A stretch of 43,566 nt of DNA from an uncultured Bacteroidota bacterium. GTDB taxonomy: Bacteria; Bacteroidota; Bacteroidia; JABEUT01. Of the stretch, positions 24,882 to 33,361 are shown in pieces (position 1 is the stretch's first letter; every line of letters starts with the position of its first letter). The stretch is from positions 1-43,566 of the forward strand of contig CAIWVW010000059.1 of assembly GCA_903916255.1 (NCBI GenBank), read 5' to 3'. Below the pieces are notes generated by a model. The model searched no databases. It was not told the DNA's origin and worked only from the letters and a program-made list of their open reading frames with translations. Position numbers and translations under genes: made by a program.

Positions 24882-27800
24882 TCATCGAATCAACTGAAGG
24901 AAACCATCCTTCTTATAGTTAGTACCCTGGCAGGTTGCATTGATTATGTAATAATACACTCCATCCGGTGCATTGCCTCCGCCTTCGGTAGTTCCTGTCC
25001 AGTAGCTGTTCGGGTCTGTCGATTTGAACATCTCTTTACCCCAACGGTCAAATATCAATATGTTCCAGGCATCCAGGTTTGTGGTCTTTATATAAAAAAC
25101 ATCATCTAAACCCAGAGAACCTTTATTATTTGGAGTAAATACGTTCGGTACCGTAAAACTGAAACAAGGTATATCGACTGTTATAGTTACCAATCGTTCT
25201 GACTGGCATCCTAATGAATCGGTTCCTATCACCGTGTAGGTTGTAGTTACTGTTGGAGTGGCAATAACCGTAGAACAGGTATCACAATTTAAGCTGCCGG
25301 ATGGACTCCATAAGTAAGTTTTTATTCCCTTGCCGCTGGCTATTATCGTGGTATCATTTCCAATCAATATAATCTTATCGCAACAAGCACTCAGGCTCGG
25401 CTGGTCCGGCGAAATGGTTGTCTGAACACTACTAGGACAGCCGTTAGATACAATAACCGTATACGTTGTTTTTATTGTATCATTCACCGTAATGCTTGAG
25501 CTGGTCGCTCCTCCAGGCTCCCATAAATAGGTATAAGGGCCCGTACCTGTTGCATTGGCGGTAAGCGTTACCGGACTTCCTCCGCATGATACTGCTGGAG
25601 GTATTGGCTTAATGGATGGCTTGGTTCTTTCGGTAATTGTAAAATGTGTTGTATCCGGGCAACCCAATGCATTAAAAGCAACAAGCGTAATGGTAGAATC
25701 CGCATTAATAGGCCCGGTGAAATACGAAGTTTTGGTGCTTCCATTACTCCAAACAAAGGTAGTTCCTCCGCTTACAGTCAGGGTATCTTTCGCGCCAAAA
25801 CATTTCCACGCAGTCCCTTTAATTACGGGGTTTGCCAGCGGTATTACTACTACTTCTTTGGTAAGTTTTACCGTGTCGCAACGCCCGTATACCGTGGCTG
25901 TGTAGGTTGTAGTTATTGTATCACTCACATTTATTGATGAGGTTGTCGCGCCGTTACTCCATTTATATGTTACCTGCCCTGCGGATGGTGTAATAGTAAT
26001 TGATGTAATACCATGCGGGCATACGGTATCATTCACGGCTTTTATAGAAGCAGTTGTTTTAGCCAGAACGTTAACAGTGGAAGATAGGGTATCAGCACAT
26101 GAATTATTGGAAACAATAAGTGTATATGTTTTTGTAATTGCAGGCACAACTTTTATACTGTCATTTGTCTGGCCTGTACTCCATGTGTATTTTCCACCGC
26201 CCGAACCAATTAACAGAACTGTATCACCGGCGCAAACTGAATCAGGAACTGCTTTAATTGTGGCAGCCACAGTAGAGCCCACATAAACAGTATCCGTAAG
26301 CGTATCCCTGCATCCGGAAGTGCCACCAATAAGTGTATATGTAGTTGTTACCGTTGGCGAAGCCGTAGGGTTAGCGCAAGTATTACAGGAAAGAGTTGCA
26401 GTTGGTGTCCACCTGTAATTAGTAGCACCTGAAGCAGTTAATATAACGGAACCTCCATTACAAATAACCGGATTCATTGGAACTATTGAAAGTGTAGGTG
26501 TAGCGGTTACAGTTATAGTTATTGTTGTGGAATCAGTACATCCGCCGGGCGCAATCCCAACCACTGTATATGTTGTGGTTGCTGTAGGAGTAGCGGTAGG
26601 TGATGGACAGATACTACAACTTAAACTGGAAGACGGGCTCCAAATATAGGCTGAATCATCGCTGGCGAAAAGTGTTGTGCTGGCTCCTTCACAAATTGTA
26701 GGGGCACTGGTTGAAACAAAAGGAACAGGCGCACCTACTGTTATAGTAACGGTTGTTGAATCGCTGCAACCGCTGGTGCCAGATACTACCGTATAGGTAG
26801 TTGTTACGGTTGGGCTTGCAATAGGGTTCGGGCAGGTGTTGCAGGATAAGCTGAGCGCCGGCCTCCAAACATAATTAATTCCACCTGTGGCTGTTAACTG
26901 AACATGCCCTCCGGGGCATATCTGCGCACTTGAAGGACTTACGGATAATGTACCTTTGGGGTTTACTACAACCTGCACCGTATCTTTTCCTATAGTACAA
27001 CCGATATACCCTACCACAGTATATGTTGTAGTAGCATTCGGTGAAGCTTTCGGGTTCGGGCAGTTAGTGCAACTGAGACCTGTTGCAGGTGCCCATATAT
27101 AAGAACTATCGCCAAAGGCAGTCAATTGAACACTGTCTCCCTGGCAAATAGTATCTTTCGGGGGAGATATGCCAACTGTATTGGTTGCAATAACCGTTGG
27201 TGTGCATGTTTGGCAATTGGTATTTTGCCAATACAGCCCTGCAAGTACCCAGGAATAACAATCGCCACCATCATTGGTATAAACGGAATCGTAAGTGGTG
27301 GTTTGACCCGCTGTTAAAGGTGTGGTGACGGTACAAAAATTATAAAACGAATTGGGAAATATACCGGTAGAGCCATTGTAAGTTTCCGTATTGGTTGGGC
27401 TCACATTATCCTGCATATCGGCAAGTATACAAAACGCCTGGCCGGTAGGGGTTGAATTACATACGTCAAATCCGGAAAAATGCTGCCCGTGGCCAGGCCC
27501 ATTCGTAGTAAAAAGGCCATCATACAAAACAATACTGCCGCTATAGGAAGCACTTTTATCGACATATATTACCACGAACGTAATTCCATCAATTGCCCAA
27601 GCAGTAATTCCGGTTCCGCTTAAATCGATAGTATAATTTCCACCACCGCTTATACAGCTTGTAACGTCTACGCGATATGCAATAGTACCTGTTTCGTTCC
27701 AGCATTTAGGTCCTGCCGTTCCTATGGAATCAGCTGAATAATTAAAAACTCCGGCTGTGGGGTTAGTAATAGTAACAGATGCAGGGTTAGCAGCATAGGC

Positions 27801-28151
27801 CGTTTGATAAGAACCATTAAAATATAAAAATGCCTTTACTACCGAATCTACAGAACATGCACTGAGTGTTAATGGAACTGTAGCAGGAATTCCTGTACCG
27901 GGAGGGGTTGGATAGCGTGTAGTTACCTTTACGGAAGTTTGTTCCCAGTTTAATCCGCAAACATTTTGAAGGACATATGATTGGGCTAATCCTCCGGAAC
28001 TGTCGGGAGGAAGGGCTTTTCCAGTTTTATAATTAGAATTTATCCGGGAACCCTTAATTCCATCATTCTTTCCGTCATGACAAGTTGCACATTGGGCATG
28101 AACCCTTATTATCGCTATCGATAAAATAAAAAGCAGCGTAATTTTTTTCAT
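24882..28151 (-). CDS. T9SS type B cargo protein with DUF3344-like N-domain and nine Ig/PKD-like repeats
   Basis: 1089 residues. Signal peptide (MKKITLLFILSIAIIRVHAQ), then CATCHDGKNDG at the mature N-terminus. The domain to about residue 310 (VVKAFLYFNGSYQTA, AYRVDVTSCISGGGNYTIDL, AIDGITFVVIYVD, GSIVLYDG) resembles DUF3344-like exported beta domains. Nine Cys-containing repeats follow, the first five with CNTCPNP-x-ASPTVTTTYTVV-type ends. The C-terminus is a type B sorting domain (VPNVFTPNNKG, LIFDRWGKEMF, GFLQLIR). DNA at its 3' end is almost identical to that of the disrupted gene (about 24959-25005 versus 12100-12146). The CATCH is a CxxCH, but no cytochrome fold is visible. Confidence 0.88.
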   Translation of the reverse strand: MKKITLLFILSIAIIRVHAQCATCHDGKNDGIKGSRINSNYKTGKALPPDSSGGLAQSYVLQNVCGLNWEQTSVKVTTRYPTPPGTGIPATVPLTLSACSVDSVVKAFLYFNGSYQTAYAANPASVTITNPTAGVFNYSADSIGTAGPKCWNETGTIAYRVDVTSCISGGGNYTIDLSGTGITAWAIDGITFVVIYVDKSASYSGSIVLYDGLFTTNGPGHGQHFSGFDVCNSTPTGQAFCILADMQDNVSPTNTETYNGSTGIFPNSFYNFCTVTTPLTAGQTTTYDSVYTNDGGDCYSWVLAGLYWQNTNCQTCTPTVIATNTVGISPPKDTICQGDSVQLTAFGDSSYIWAPATGLSCTNCPNPKASPNATTTYTVVGYIGCTIGKDTVQVVVNPKGTLSVSPSSAQICPGGHVQLTATGGINYVWRPALSLSCNTCPNPIASPTVTTTYTVVSGTSGCSDSTTVTITVGAPVPFVSTSAPTICEGASTTLFASDDSAYIWSPSSSLSCSICPSPTATPTATTTYTVVGIAPGGCTDSTTITITVTATPTLSIVPMNPVICNGGSVILTASGATNYRWTPTATLSCNTCANPTASPTVTTTYTLIGGTSGCRDTLTDTVYVGSTVAATIKAVPDSVCAGDTVLLIGSGGGKYTWSTGQTNDSIKVVPAITKTYTLIVSNNSCADTLSSTVNVLAKTTASIKAVNDTVCPHGITSITITPSAGQVTYKWSNGATTSSINVSDTITTTYTATVYGRCDTVKLTKEVVVIPLANPVIKGTAWKCFGAKDTLTVSGGTTFVWSNGSTKTSYFTGPINADSTITLVAFNALGCPDTTHFTITERTKPSIKPIPPAVSCGGSPVTLTANATGTGPYTYLWEPGGATSSSITVNDTIKTTYTVIVSNGCPSSVQTTISPDQPSLSACCDKIILIGNDTTIIASGKGIKTYLWSPSGSLNCDTCSTVIATPTVTTTYTVIGTDSLGCQSERLVTITVDIPCFSFTVPNVFTPNNKGSLGLDDVFYIKTTNLDAWNILIFDRWGKEMFKSTDPNSYWTGTTEGGGNAPDGVYYYIINATCQGTNYKKDGFLQLIR

Positions 28152-28165
28152 CCGGTATTTTTTTA

Positions 28166-28173
28166 CAAATTTA
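28166..28173 (-). promoter_or_regulatory. -7 box TAAATTTG for the DUF3344-like cargo gene
   Basis: On the minus strand, 14 bp before ATG 28151. No clear -33 element. Confidence 0.4.
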
Positions 28174-28303
28174 GGAATTCTACAGATAAAACCCTGAAGA
28201 AAGCATTAAAACAATACTATTAAAACCTATTAACGTAAAGAAGAACGTTCCAGTATACTATTACGGAGAATCTTACCAACAGGTTGGGCTGCCGGTAAAC
28301 TAT

Positions 28304-29677
28304 TTATTCCACAACTATTTTACCCTGGCCAACAGTAACCCCTTCACCATTTGTAACCCTGTATAAATATATCCCTGCCGGGTTATTCGCGAAATTAATG
28401 AGATTGTAACCCTGAACAGCGTGAAGGGTCTCGGTCAATACCTTTTCTCCTAGCATGGTATATATTTCAATTATTGGCAAAGATTCTTCTCCGCCAACCG
28501 GCGGACTAGAATGACAAATCACCGTGAAAAGTCCCTTGTTGGGATTGGGATAAAGACTTACATCTCCAACACTATTTTGAATTTCTTTAACGCCAAGGCT
28601 CGTTCCGCCCCAAACTGCAATATCAACAGCATTTGCTTTTCCGGCAACAGTAAATATTCCACCGGCATATAAAGCGGAATCCAACACAGCAAATGCATCT
28701 ACCGTATTATTAATCCCTTCGGCGCTTACAGTATCCCAAACTGTTCCGTTCCAGGCAGCAATATTATTTACCTTCAGGCTGCCTGATTTACTAAATGTGC
28801 CACCTGTATACAGCATTCCATTGAAAACATAAAAAGCATCTACACCTACCCCGCCGGATATTCCTGCACCCACAGCAGACCAGGTTGTACCATTCCAGTC
28901 AGCAATATAGCTTGCGGAAACTCCTCCGGCAACCGTAAATTCACCACCCACATATAAATTACCGCTATATGCCTGCAAAGCAAAAACAGGATTATTTGTA
29001 CCCGAGCCTACCGCTGTCCAACTTGTGCCATCCCAGCAGGCAATATTACTTACTGCTGTTTTTCCTGCACGTGTAAATTGTCCTCCGGCATATAATTTGC
29101 CATTATAAACAGCAAGTGTATTTACACTGTCATTTATTCCGGAAGAAACTGAATCCCATTTTGTGCCATTCCAACAAGCTATATTTAACGCCGGAATTCC
29201 ACCTGCATGGCAAAATGCCCCTGCAACATATAATTTGCCATTATATACAGCCATCGCATCGGCCCATCCGGTACCATTTCCACAATTTTCAAGGCCTTGT
29301 GTGCTTACCGTATCCCAATGACTGCCATCCCAAACGGCTATATTATTGGCTGGTAAGCCTTCTGCGGCAAAAAAAGCGCCCGCAGCATATAGCTTCCCAT
29401 TAAACACACAAAGTGCCCCAACATAATTTTGGCCACCTGTAAGCCCTCCTCCTACACTATCCCATGCTGTTCCATTCCAGCGGGCCATATTGTTGGTTTG
29501 CACACTGCCAAAGGAATAAAACCAACCACCCGCATATAATTCGCCATTGTAAACAGCTTCAGCCAGTATTCCATAATCGCTGCGGATAGGAGCCCCTACA
29601 GGATACCATGCCTGTGCAAAACTGTAAATAAAAACTAAAAAACTAAAAATGAACGAGAGTATTATTTTCCGAATCAT
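28304..29677 (-). CDS. T9SS type A cargo protein with kelch-like/propeller repeats
   Basis: 457 residues from ATG 29677; an ATG six codons earlier (29695) is nearly at the predicted transcript start. A signal peptide (IRKIILSFIFSFLVFIYSFA) is followed by seven repeats of about 45 residues, each with LYAGG-F and NNIA-W-GT-WDSVG-type strands, a likely beta-propeller. The last 80 residues are a type A sorting domain (VSLYPNPNKGLFTV … IEIYTMLGEKVL … GIYLYRVTNGEG). Inside it a segment SSPPVGGEES, encoded by a palindrome, separates strands that are normally close. It is exported by the Sec then T9SS route; substrate or partner unknown. Confidence 0.87.
   Translation of the reverse strand: MIRKIILSFIFSFLVFIYSFAQAWYPVGAPIRSDYGILAEAVYNGELYAGGWFYSFGSVQTNNMARWNGTAWDSVGGGLTGGQNYVGALCVFNGKLYAAGAFFAAEGLPANNIAVWDGSHWDTVSTQGLENCGNGTGWADAMAVYNGKLYVAGAFCHAGGIPALNIACWNGTKWDSVSSGINDSVNTLAVYNGKLYAGGQFTRAGKTAVSNIACWDGTSWTAVGSGTNNPVFALQAYSGNLYVGGEFTVAGGVSASYIADWNGTTWSAVGAGISGGVGVDAFYVFNGMLYTGGTFSKSGSLKVNNIAAWNGTVWDTVSAEGINNTVDAFAVLDSALYAGGIFTVAGKANAVDIAVWGGTSLGVKEIQNSVGDVSLYPNPNKGLFTVICHSSPPVGGEESLPIIEIYTMLGEKVLTETLHAVQGYNLINFANNPAGIYLYRVTNGEGVTVGQGKIVVE
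28490..28505 (-). repeat. TCCGCC-AACC-GGCGGA palindrome in a T9SS sorting domain
   Basis: Perfect 6-bp stem with a 4-nt loop, translated as part of SSPPVGGEES. CCGCCA/TGGCGG palindromes like this are common as dispersed repeats in Bacteroidota. Confidence 0.55.
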
Positions 29678-29705
29678 ATGTGTTATTTTAAACATTTCAT
29701 GGAAA

Positions 29706-29713
29706 CAAATATA
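29706..29713 (-). promoter_or_regulatory. -7 box TATATTTG for the type A cargo gene
   Basis: On the minus strand, 28 bp before ATG 29677 and only 10 bp before ATG 29695, which favours the inner start. Confidence 0.4.
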
Positions 29714-29855
29714 TTACTATACGGAACAGTATAATTAAAAATATTTTTCAGTTGTTCACTTTACAATTTGAAAAACACACCTGCACAATTATGTTGGCGT
29801 TACTCCATATAACCATAAAATCCTCTAAACTTCAAAAAATATAACACGATTTTAG

Positions 29856-29885
29856 TTTGCTGTAAATAAAACAATGTTACATTTG
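29856..29885 (+). promoter_or_regulatory. Consensus promoter TTTG-N18-TACATTTG
   Basis: The best match in the window to the Bacteroidota -33/-7 consensus. It lies 51 bp before the ATG at 29937, with an A-rich stretch (eight A) just before the start codon. Confidence 0.7.
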
Positions 29886-29936
29886 ACCAACAATTAAAAT
29901 CACTACCTCATAATTCAAAACTAAAACTAAAAAAAA

Positions 29937-30302
29937 ATGGAAAACACAACACAAACACCCGCACCTGCTCCAGGCGGCTCATGGAAGGTAATGGGCATTC
30001 TTTCAGTAGTAATCGGAGGATTGAGTATTTTATTCTCATTTATCCCATGCCTGGGAGCTTATGCAATGTATACCGGCGGCTTTGCCACTATTTTGAGCAT
30101 TATTGCTTTAGTATTGGCGAACAGTGCAAAAGCACCAAAAACCATGGCTATTATAGGCTTGGTAATCTCGCTTCTTTCGGTGGGTATAGGTGTATGGCAG
30201 TATAAAAAATTAACTGAAGTTGGTAACGTTTTGAAAAGCGGAGCCGACCAATTCCAACACCAAATGGATTCGACCTTAAAGGCTGATTCCGCAAAACACT
30301 AA
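29937..30302 (+). CDS. Small DUF4190-like membrane protein
   Basis: 121 residues: a Pro/Ala/Thr-rich N-tail (TQTPAPAPGG), three hydrophobic segments (about 17-36, 42-62, 69-87) with a GGLSILFSFIPCLG core, and a polar, probably helical C-tail with KSGADQFQHQMDS. The pattern resembles DUF4190-like small membrane proteins, but the match is loose. It has a strong promoter and is translationally coupled to the next gene, with stop and start overlapping (TAATG). Function unknown. Confidence 0.7.
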   Translation: MENTTQTPAPAPGGSWKVMGILSVVIGGLSILFSFIPCLGAYAMYTGGFATILSIIALVLANSAKAPKTMAIIGLVISLLSVGIGVWQYKKLTEVGNVLKSGADQFQHQMDSTLKADSAKH

Positions 30303-30700
30303 TGCGAAGCAGTTACCTGCTTTTCAATACAATAATTGCCGCTATTTTAGCGGCAATTATTGTTTATTGCGGTATTTATCCCATTTTTGGACATGCCGCC
30401 GTTAAATGCGTGGTTGAACAGGCCACAGGCCATCCGTGTATCGGTTGCGGCTTGACAAGAGGCATCCACCAGGCTTTATTATTTCAATTCGACAAAGCCC
30501 TGTTATGGAATTCGAATTCCCTTTTAATCTTAGCTTTCTTGGTTATTACAGTTATACTTCGTGGAATAACGAGCCTTCTGGTTTTAAAAACAATAGCAGA
30601 AAAACGCTTGCGCGTTATACTCTTCATTGATTTAGCCTTTTCAATTTGCCTGTATTTATATTGCTTCAGGCATTTCTTTACAAACCAAATTCTAAAGTAA
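30302..30700 (+). CDS. DUF2752 family membrane protein
   Basis: 132 residues, four hydrophobic segments. The family signature HPCIGCGLTRGIHQALLFQFDKAL is present as GHPCIGCGLTRG (about 41-52), with a Cys pair in C-x2-C-G-L-T-R. DUF2752 proteins are small inner-membrane proteins of unknown function. It overlaps the previous gene by one base and converges directly on the ureohydrolase gene with no gap. Confidence 0.85.
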   Translation: MRSSYLLFNTIIAAILAAIIVYCGIYPIFGHAAVKCVVEQATGHPCIGCGLTRGIHQALLFQFDKALLWNSNSLLILAFLVITVILRGITSLLVLKTIAEKRLRVILFIDLAFSICLYLYCFRHFFTNQILK

Positions 30701-31738
30701 CTACGAGTTGGATAGGGCTGCCAGGTTCGACATTTTATAAAGCAACCGTGCTCCTACGTTAGCATCCCACTCATCATCGCCGGGAGCCACTTCATTAATA
30801 TCGAATGAAATAATTTTCCTGCCCGATTCCACTACCTGTTCTATTAAATAAACAGCCTGGTGGAATTCCAGTCCGCCGGGGACCGGAGTGCCTGTGTGCG
30901 GACAAAGCTTCGGGTCGAGGCCGTCAATATCAAAACTTATGTAAACATTCTTGGGCAACTGGCTGATAATATTCTTCACAATTTCCTGCCAGGTTGAGCC
31001 ATTATACATTTTATCTTTCATAGATTTATCGGAGAATAAACGCACCCTTCCTTTGGAATCATCTATCAGCTTCTTCTCTCCTTGCGAAAAATCGCGGATG
31101 CCAACCTGAACAAGCCTTTCCATATTTTTTATTTTCAACGCATTGAACATTATGGATGCATGAGAATAGGTGAAGCCCTCGTATGCATTCCGCAAATCGC
31201 AATGTGCATCCACATGTAATATTCCAAACGACTTGCATGATTCTGAAACCGCTTCCATTAGGCCGAGCGGCGTACTGTGGTCTCCGCCAATTAAACCAAC
31301 AATTTTATTCCTTTTCAAAAACTGCAAGGACCTTTTCTTTATCCATTTCCGCAAATCATCACACCCTTTATTAACTTCATCGCGTATTTTGTGCATGGCT
31401 TTGGTATCCGCTTTGCCTTCCACAAACGCATCTATATAAACCTCCGCCTTCTTTCTAAGAGCTATATTTTTCTTTTCAATATCTGTCGGAAACTTATCCA
31501 TAGCAATGCCAATGTTCCAGGCATCGGGAATGTTTTCATCAAATAAATCTACCTGGCAGGAAGCATTTAATATCGCTTTCGGCCCTTTGGAAGCTCCGGT
31601 TTGGTATGACACTGTAACATCCCACGGTATAGGCAGCGCCACCACACGGGCATTTTCAACCGTATATGGTAATCCAAATAAAGAACCCACAGCAGCAGGT
31701 GCATCAGGGTCAAATGTTGGAATCGTTTTTTTGCTCAT
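30701..31738 (-). CDS. Agmatinase/arginase-family ureohydrolase
   Basis: 345 residues with the binuclear manganese site of the family: GGDHSTPLG, HVDAHCDLR and SFDIDGLDP, plus HTGTPVPGG and the catalytic-site loop SFDINEVAPGDDEWDANVGAR. These enzymes split a guanidinium or formimido group with water: agmatine to putrescine, arginine to ornithine, or formimidoylglutamate to glutamate. Motifs do not decide among them. No hut genes are near, so agmatinase-like is the safer name. A long N-terminal region before the first motif (about 150 residues) is typical of the Bacteroidota type. Confidence 0.85.
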   Translation of the reverse strand: MSKKTIPTFDPDAPAAVGSLFGLPYTVENARVVALPIPWDVTVSYQTGASKGPKAILNASCQVDLFDENIPDAWNIGIAMDKFPTDIEKKNIALRKKAEVYIDAFVEGKADTKAMHKIRDEVNKGCDDLRKWIKKRSLQFLKRNKIVGLIGGDHSTPLGLMEAVSESCKSFGILHVDAHCDLRNAYEGFTYSHASIMFNALKIKNMERLVQVGIRDFSQGEKKLIDDSKGRVRLFSDKSMKDKMYNGSTWQEIVKNIISQLPKNVYISFDIDGLDPKLCPHTGTPVPGGLEFHQAVYLIEQVVESGRKIISFDINEVAPGDDEWDANVGARLLYKMSNLAALSNS

Positions 31739-31756
31739 AGATTATCATTAAAGTGC

Positions 31757-31764
31757 CAAAAATA
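31757..31764 (-). promoter_or_regulatory. -7 box TATTTTTG for the ureohydrolase gene
   Basis: On the minus strand, 18 bp before ATG 31738. It overlaps the T-tract of the HU terminator, so the T-run may serve both. Confidence 0.35.
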
Positions 31765-31793
31765 AAAAAGTCCCCCCGAAGAGAGACTCTTTT
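31764..31793 (-). terminator. Rho-independent terminator of the HU gene with a UUCG loop
   Basis: On the minus strand AAAAGAGTCTCTC pairs over 13 bp (three or four wobbles) with GGGGGACTTTTTT around a TTCG tetraloop closed by C-G, followed by ATTTTTG. It lies 20 bp after the HU stop. Confidence 0.75.
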
Positions 31794-31813
31794 ATTTTTT
31801 CAAAAAAAGTAAA

Positions 31814-32086
31814 TTACTTTACTTTGGATGCTAACTCCGCGCCAGCTTTGAATTTTACTACTTTCTTAGCAGCAATCTTGATAGCTTTTCCGGTTTGTGG
31901 ATTGCGTCCATTACGGGCAGCTCTCTTGGCTACTGAAAAGGAACCGAAACCTACAAGAGCGATTCTGTCGCCTTTCTTGAGAGCTTTGGTTGCTGAAGTG
32001 ATGAATCCATCAACTGCACGTGCAGCATCAGCTTTGGTGATTTTCGCCTCACCGGAAATGGCATCGATTAATTCTGCTTTGTTCAT
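31814..32086 (-). CDS. HU family DNA-binding protein
   Basis: 90 residues, the standard HU length, starting [20 protein letters not shown]. The beta-arm sequence is [14 protein letters not shown], with the conserved Arg-Asn-Pro that intercalates into DNA, preceded by LVGFGSFSV and followed by [11 protein letters not shown]. It is a nucleoid protein that binds and bends DNA as a dimer. It is followed by a strong terminator and is probably a single-gene unit. Confidence 0.94.
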   Translation of the reverse strand: MNKAELIDAISGEAKITKADAARAVDGFITSATKALKKGDRIALVGFGSFSVAKRAARNGRNPQTGKAIKIAAKKVVKFKAGAELASKVK

Positions 32087-32166
32087 TTTGTATAAGTTTT
32101 ATTGGTTAATACGAATGCGAATATATTATAATATCTCAATACACACGCATGTTTCCAAGTTAAAAT

Positions 32167-32192
32167 ACCCCAAAATTGTTGATAAATGGGGT
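32167..32192 (-). terminator. Hairpin downstream of fmt
   Basis: ACCCCA pairs with TGGGGT across a 14-nt loop, followed on the minus strand by ATTTTAA. It lies in the 158-bp gap between fmt and the HU gene. Confidence 0.4.
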
Positions 32193-32244
32193 GTTTTGTT
32201 AATAACTCACCCCGAAAAGGGCATTTTATATGGGTTTTTGGGGC

Positions 32245-33222
32245 CTAATTTATTTCATTTACTATCTTCCAGCCATCTTCCTGTAACTTAAATCCTCGTA
32301 AAAAATCAGCCACTGGCATGGTTTTTCGGCCTTCCAACTGCAATTCGGTAATTTCTAAAGCCACATCATTGCATCCTATATATATATGTACGCCGTCCTT
32401 TACAGTGAGTTTGCCGGATGGCAGTATTACATCCGATTTAACAATTGAGGCATATATTTTAAAAGTAAGCTTTTTACCTTCCTTGTTTTGCAATACTGTC
32501 CATGCCGCAGGATAGGGGCTTAATCCCCGGATAAAATTACGGACCTGTTCGGCGGGTTTGTTCCAGTTAATACAGCAGTCTTGTTTGAAGATTTTGGGAG
32601 CGGGGTTTTGTATATCCCCGGCATAAAAACTCTGAGGCAATCTTGCATGAATAGAAGCAGATATAGTGGTATCAATACTTTCAACTAACAAGGCTGCCCC
32701 AATTTCCTTAAGTCTATCATGTAATTCCCCAGCAGTATCATCTTCTTTTATGATTTCAGTTTTTGACCTAATTAGGTCGCCCGTATCAATATGTTCATTT
32801 ATATAGAAAATTGAAACCCCTGTATACTTATCACCATTTATAATAGCCCAATTGATAGGTGCCGCCCCCCTATAATTTGGAAGAAGAGAAGCATGAAGGT
32901 TAATGGTTCCCATTTTAGGCATCTTCCAGACCACCTCCGGCAGCATCCTAAAAGCCACTACCACAAAAAGGTCTGCATTCAGTTCTTTTAACTGATTGAT
33001 GAATCCTACATCCTTTAGTTTCTCCGGTTGCAAAACAGGAATGTTGTTTTTTACGGCATATTCCTTCACTGCTGATTGTTGCAATTTTAAGCCACGGCTG
33101 GCGGGGCGGTCGGGGGCAGTGACTACTGCAATTACTTTATGTTTGCTGTTTACTAATGCATCCAAACTTGCGACCGCAAATTCAGGTGTGCCCATAAATA
33201 CTATGCGAAGACTATTTTCCAT
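32245..33222 (-). CDS. fmt: Methionyl-tRNA formyltransferase
   Basis: 325 residues. It transfers formyl from 10-formyl-THF to initiator Met-tRNA. The N-terminal Rossmann-like domain starts RIVFMGTPEFAVASLDAL and holds the active-site block HASLLPNYRGAAPINWAI (Asn/His/Asp set: N in INLHAS, H, and D in IDTGDLI). A C-terminal OB-like domain binds tRNA (about 205-325). Length is near the usual 310-320. Its product is the substrate of the deformylase encoded at 8129-8716. No operon partner; a compound repeat lies upstream. Confidence 0.95.
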   Translation of the reverse strand: MENSLRIVFMGTPEFAVASLDALVNSKHKVIAVVTAPDRPASRGLKLQQSAVKEYAVKNNIPVLQPEKLKDVGFINQLKELNADLFVVVAFRMLPEVVWKMPKMGTINLHASLLPNYRGAAPINWAIINGDKYTGVSIFYINEHIDTGDLIRSKTEIIKEDDTAGELHDRLKEIGAALLVESIDTTISASIHARLPQSFYAGDIQNPAPKIFKQDCCINWNKPAEQVRNFIRGLSPYPAAWTVLQNKEGKKLTFKIYASIVKSDVILPSGKLTVKDGVHIYIGCNDVALEITELQLEGRKTMPVADFLRGFKLQEDGWKIVNEIN

Positions 33223-33249
33223 TAGTTGCTATAATAATTTATTAATTGG

Positions 33250-33339
33250 GTAAGGTTGCTTAGCAAAACCTTACAATGACGGTTGGAGCCCGACTGGCAA
33301 TAAAATGGGATTCCGTCATTGCGAGGAACGAAGCAATCT
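33250..33339. repeat. Compound palindromic repeat with CATTGCGAGGAACGAAGC family copy 2
   Basis: Three parts: a hairpin GTAAGGTT / AACCTTAC (33250-33257, 33267-33274, 9-nt loop); an inverted pair CAATGACGG (33274-33282) with CCGTCATTG (33313-33321); and the 26-bp segment 33314-33339 that is repeated inverted at 225-250. It lies between fmt and a glycosyltransferase gene, both on minus. Confidence 0.8.
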
Positions 33340-33361
33340 CTATAACTATGTAAACTTATAC

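Noticed and set aside
12025-29677. CRISPR or tandem DNA repeat array in the cargo island
   Set aside because: Repetition is at the protein-module level with diverged DNA; there are no short identical direct repeats with unique spacers.
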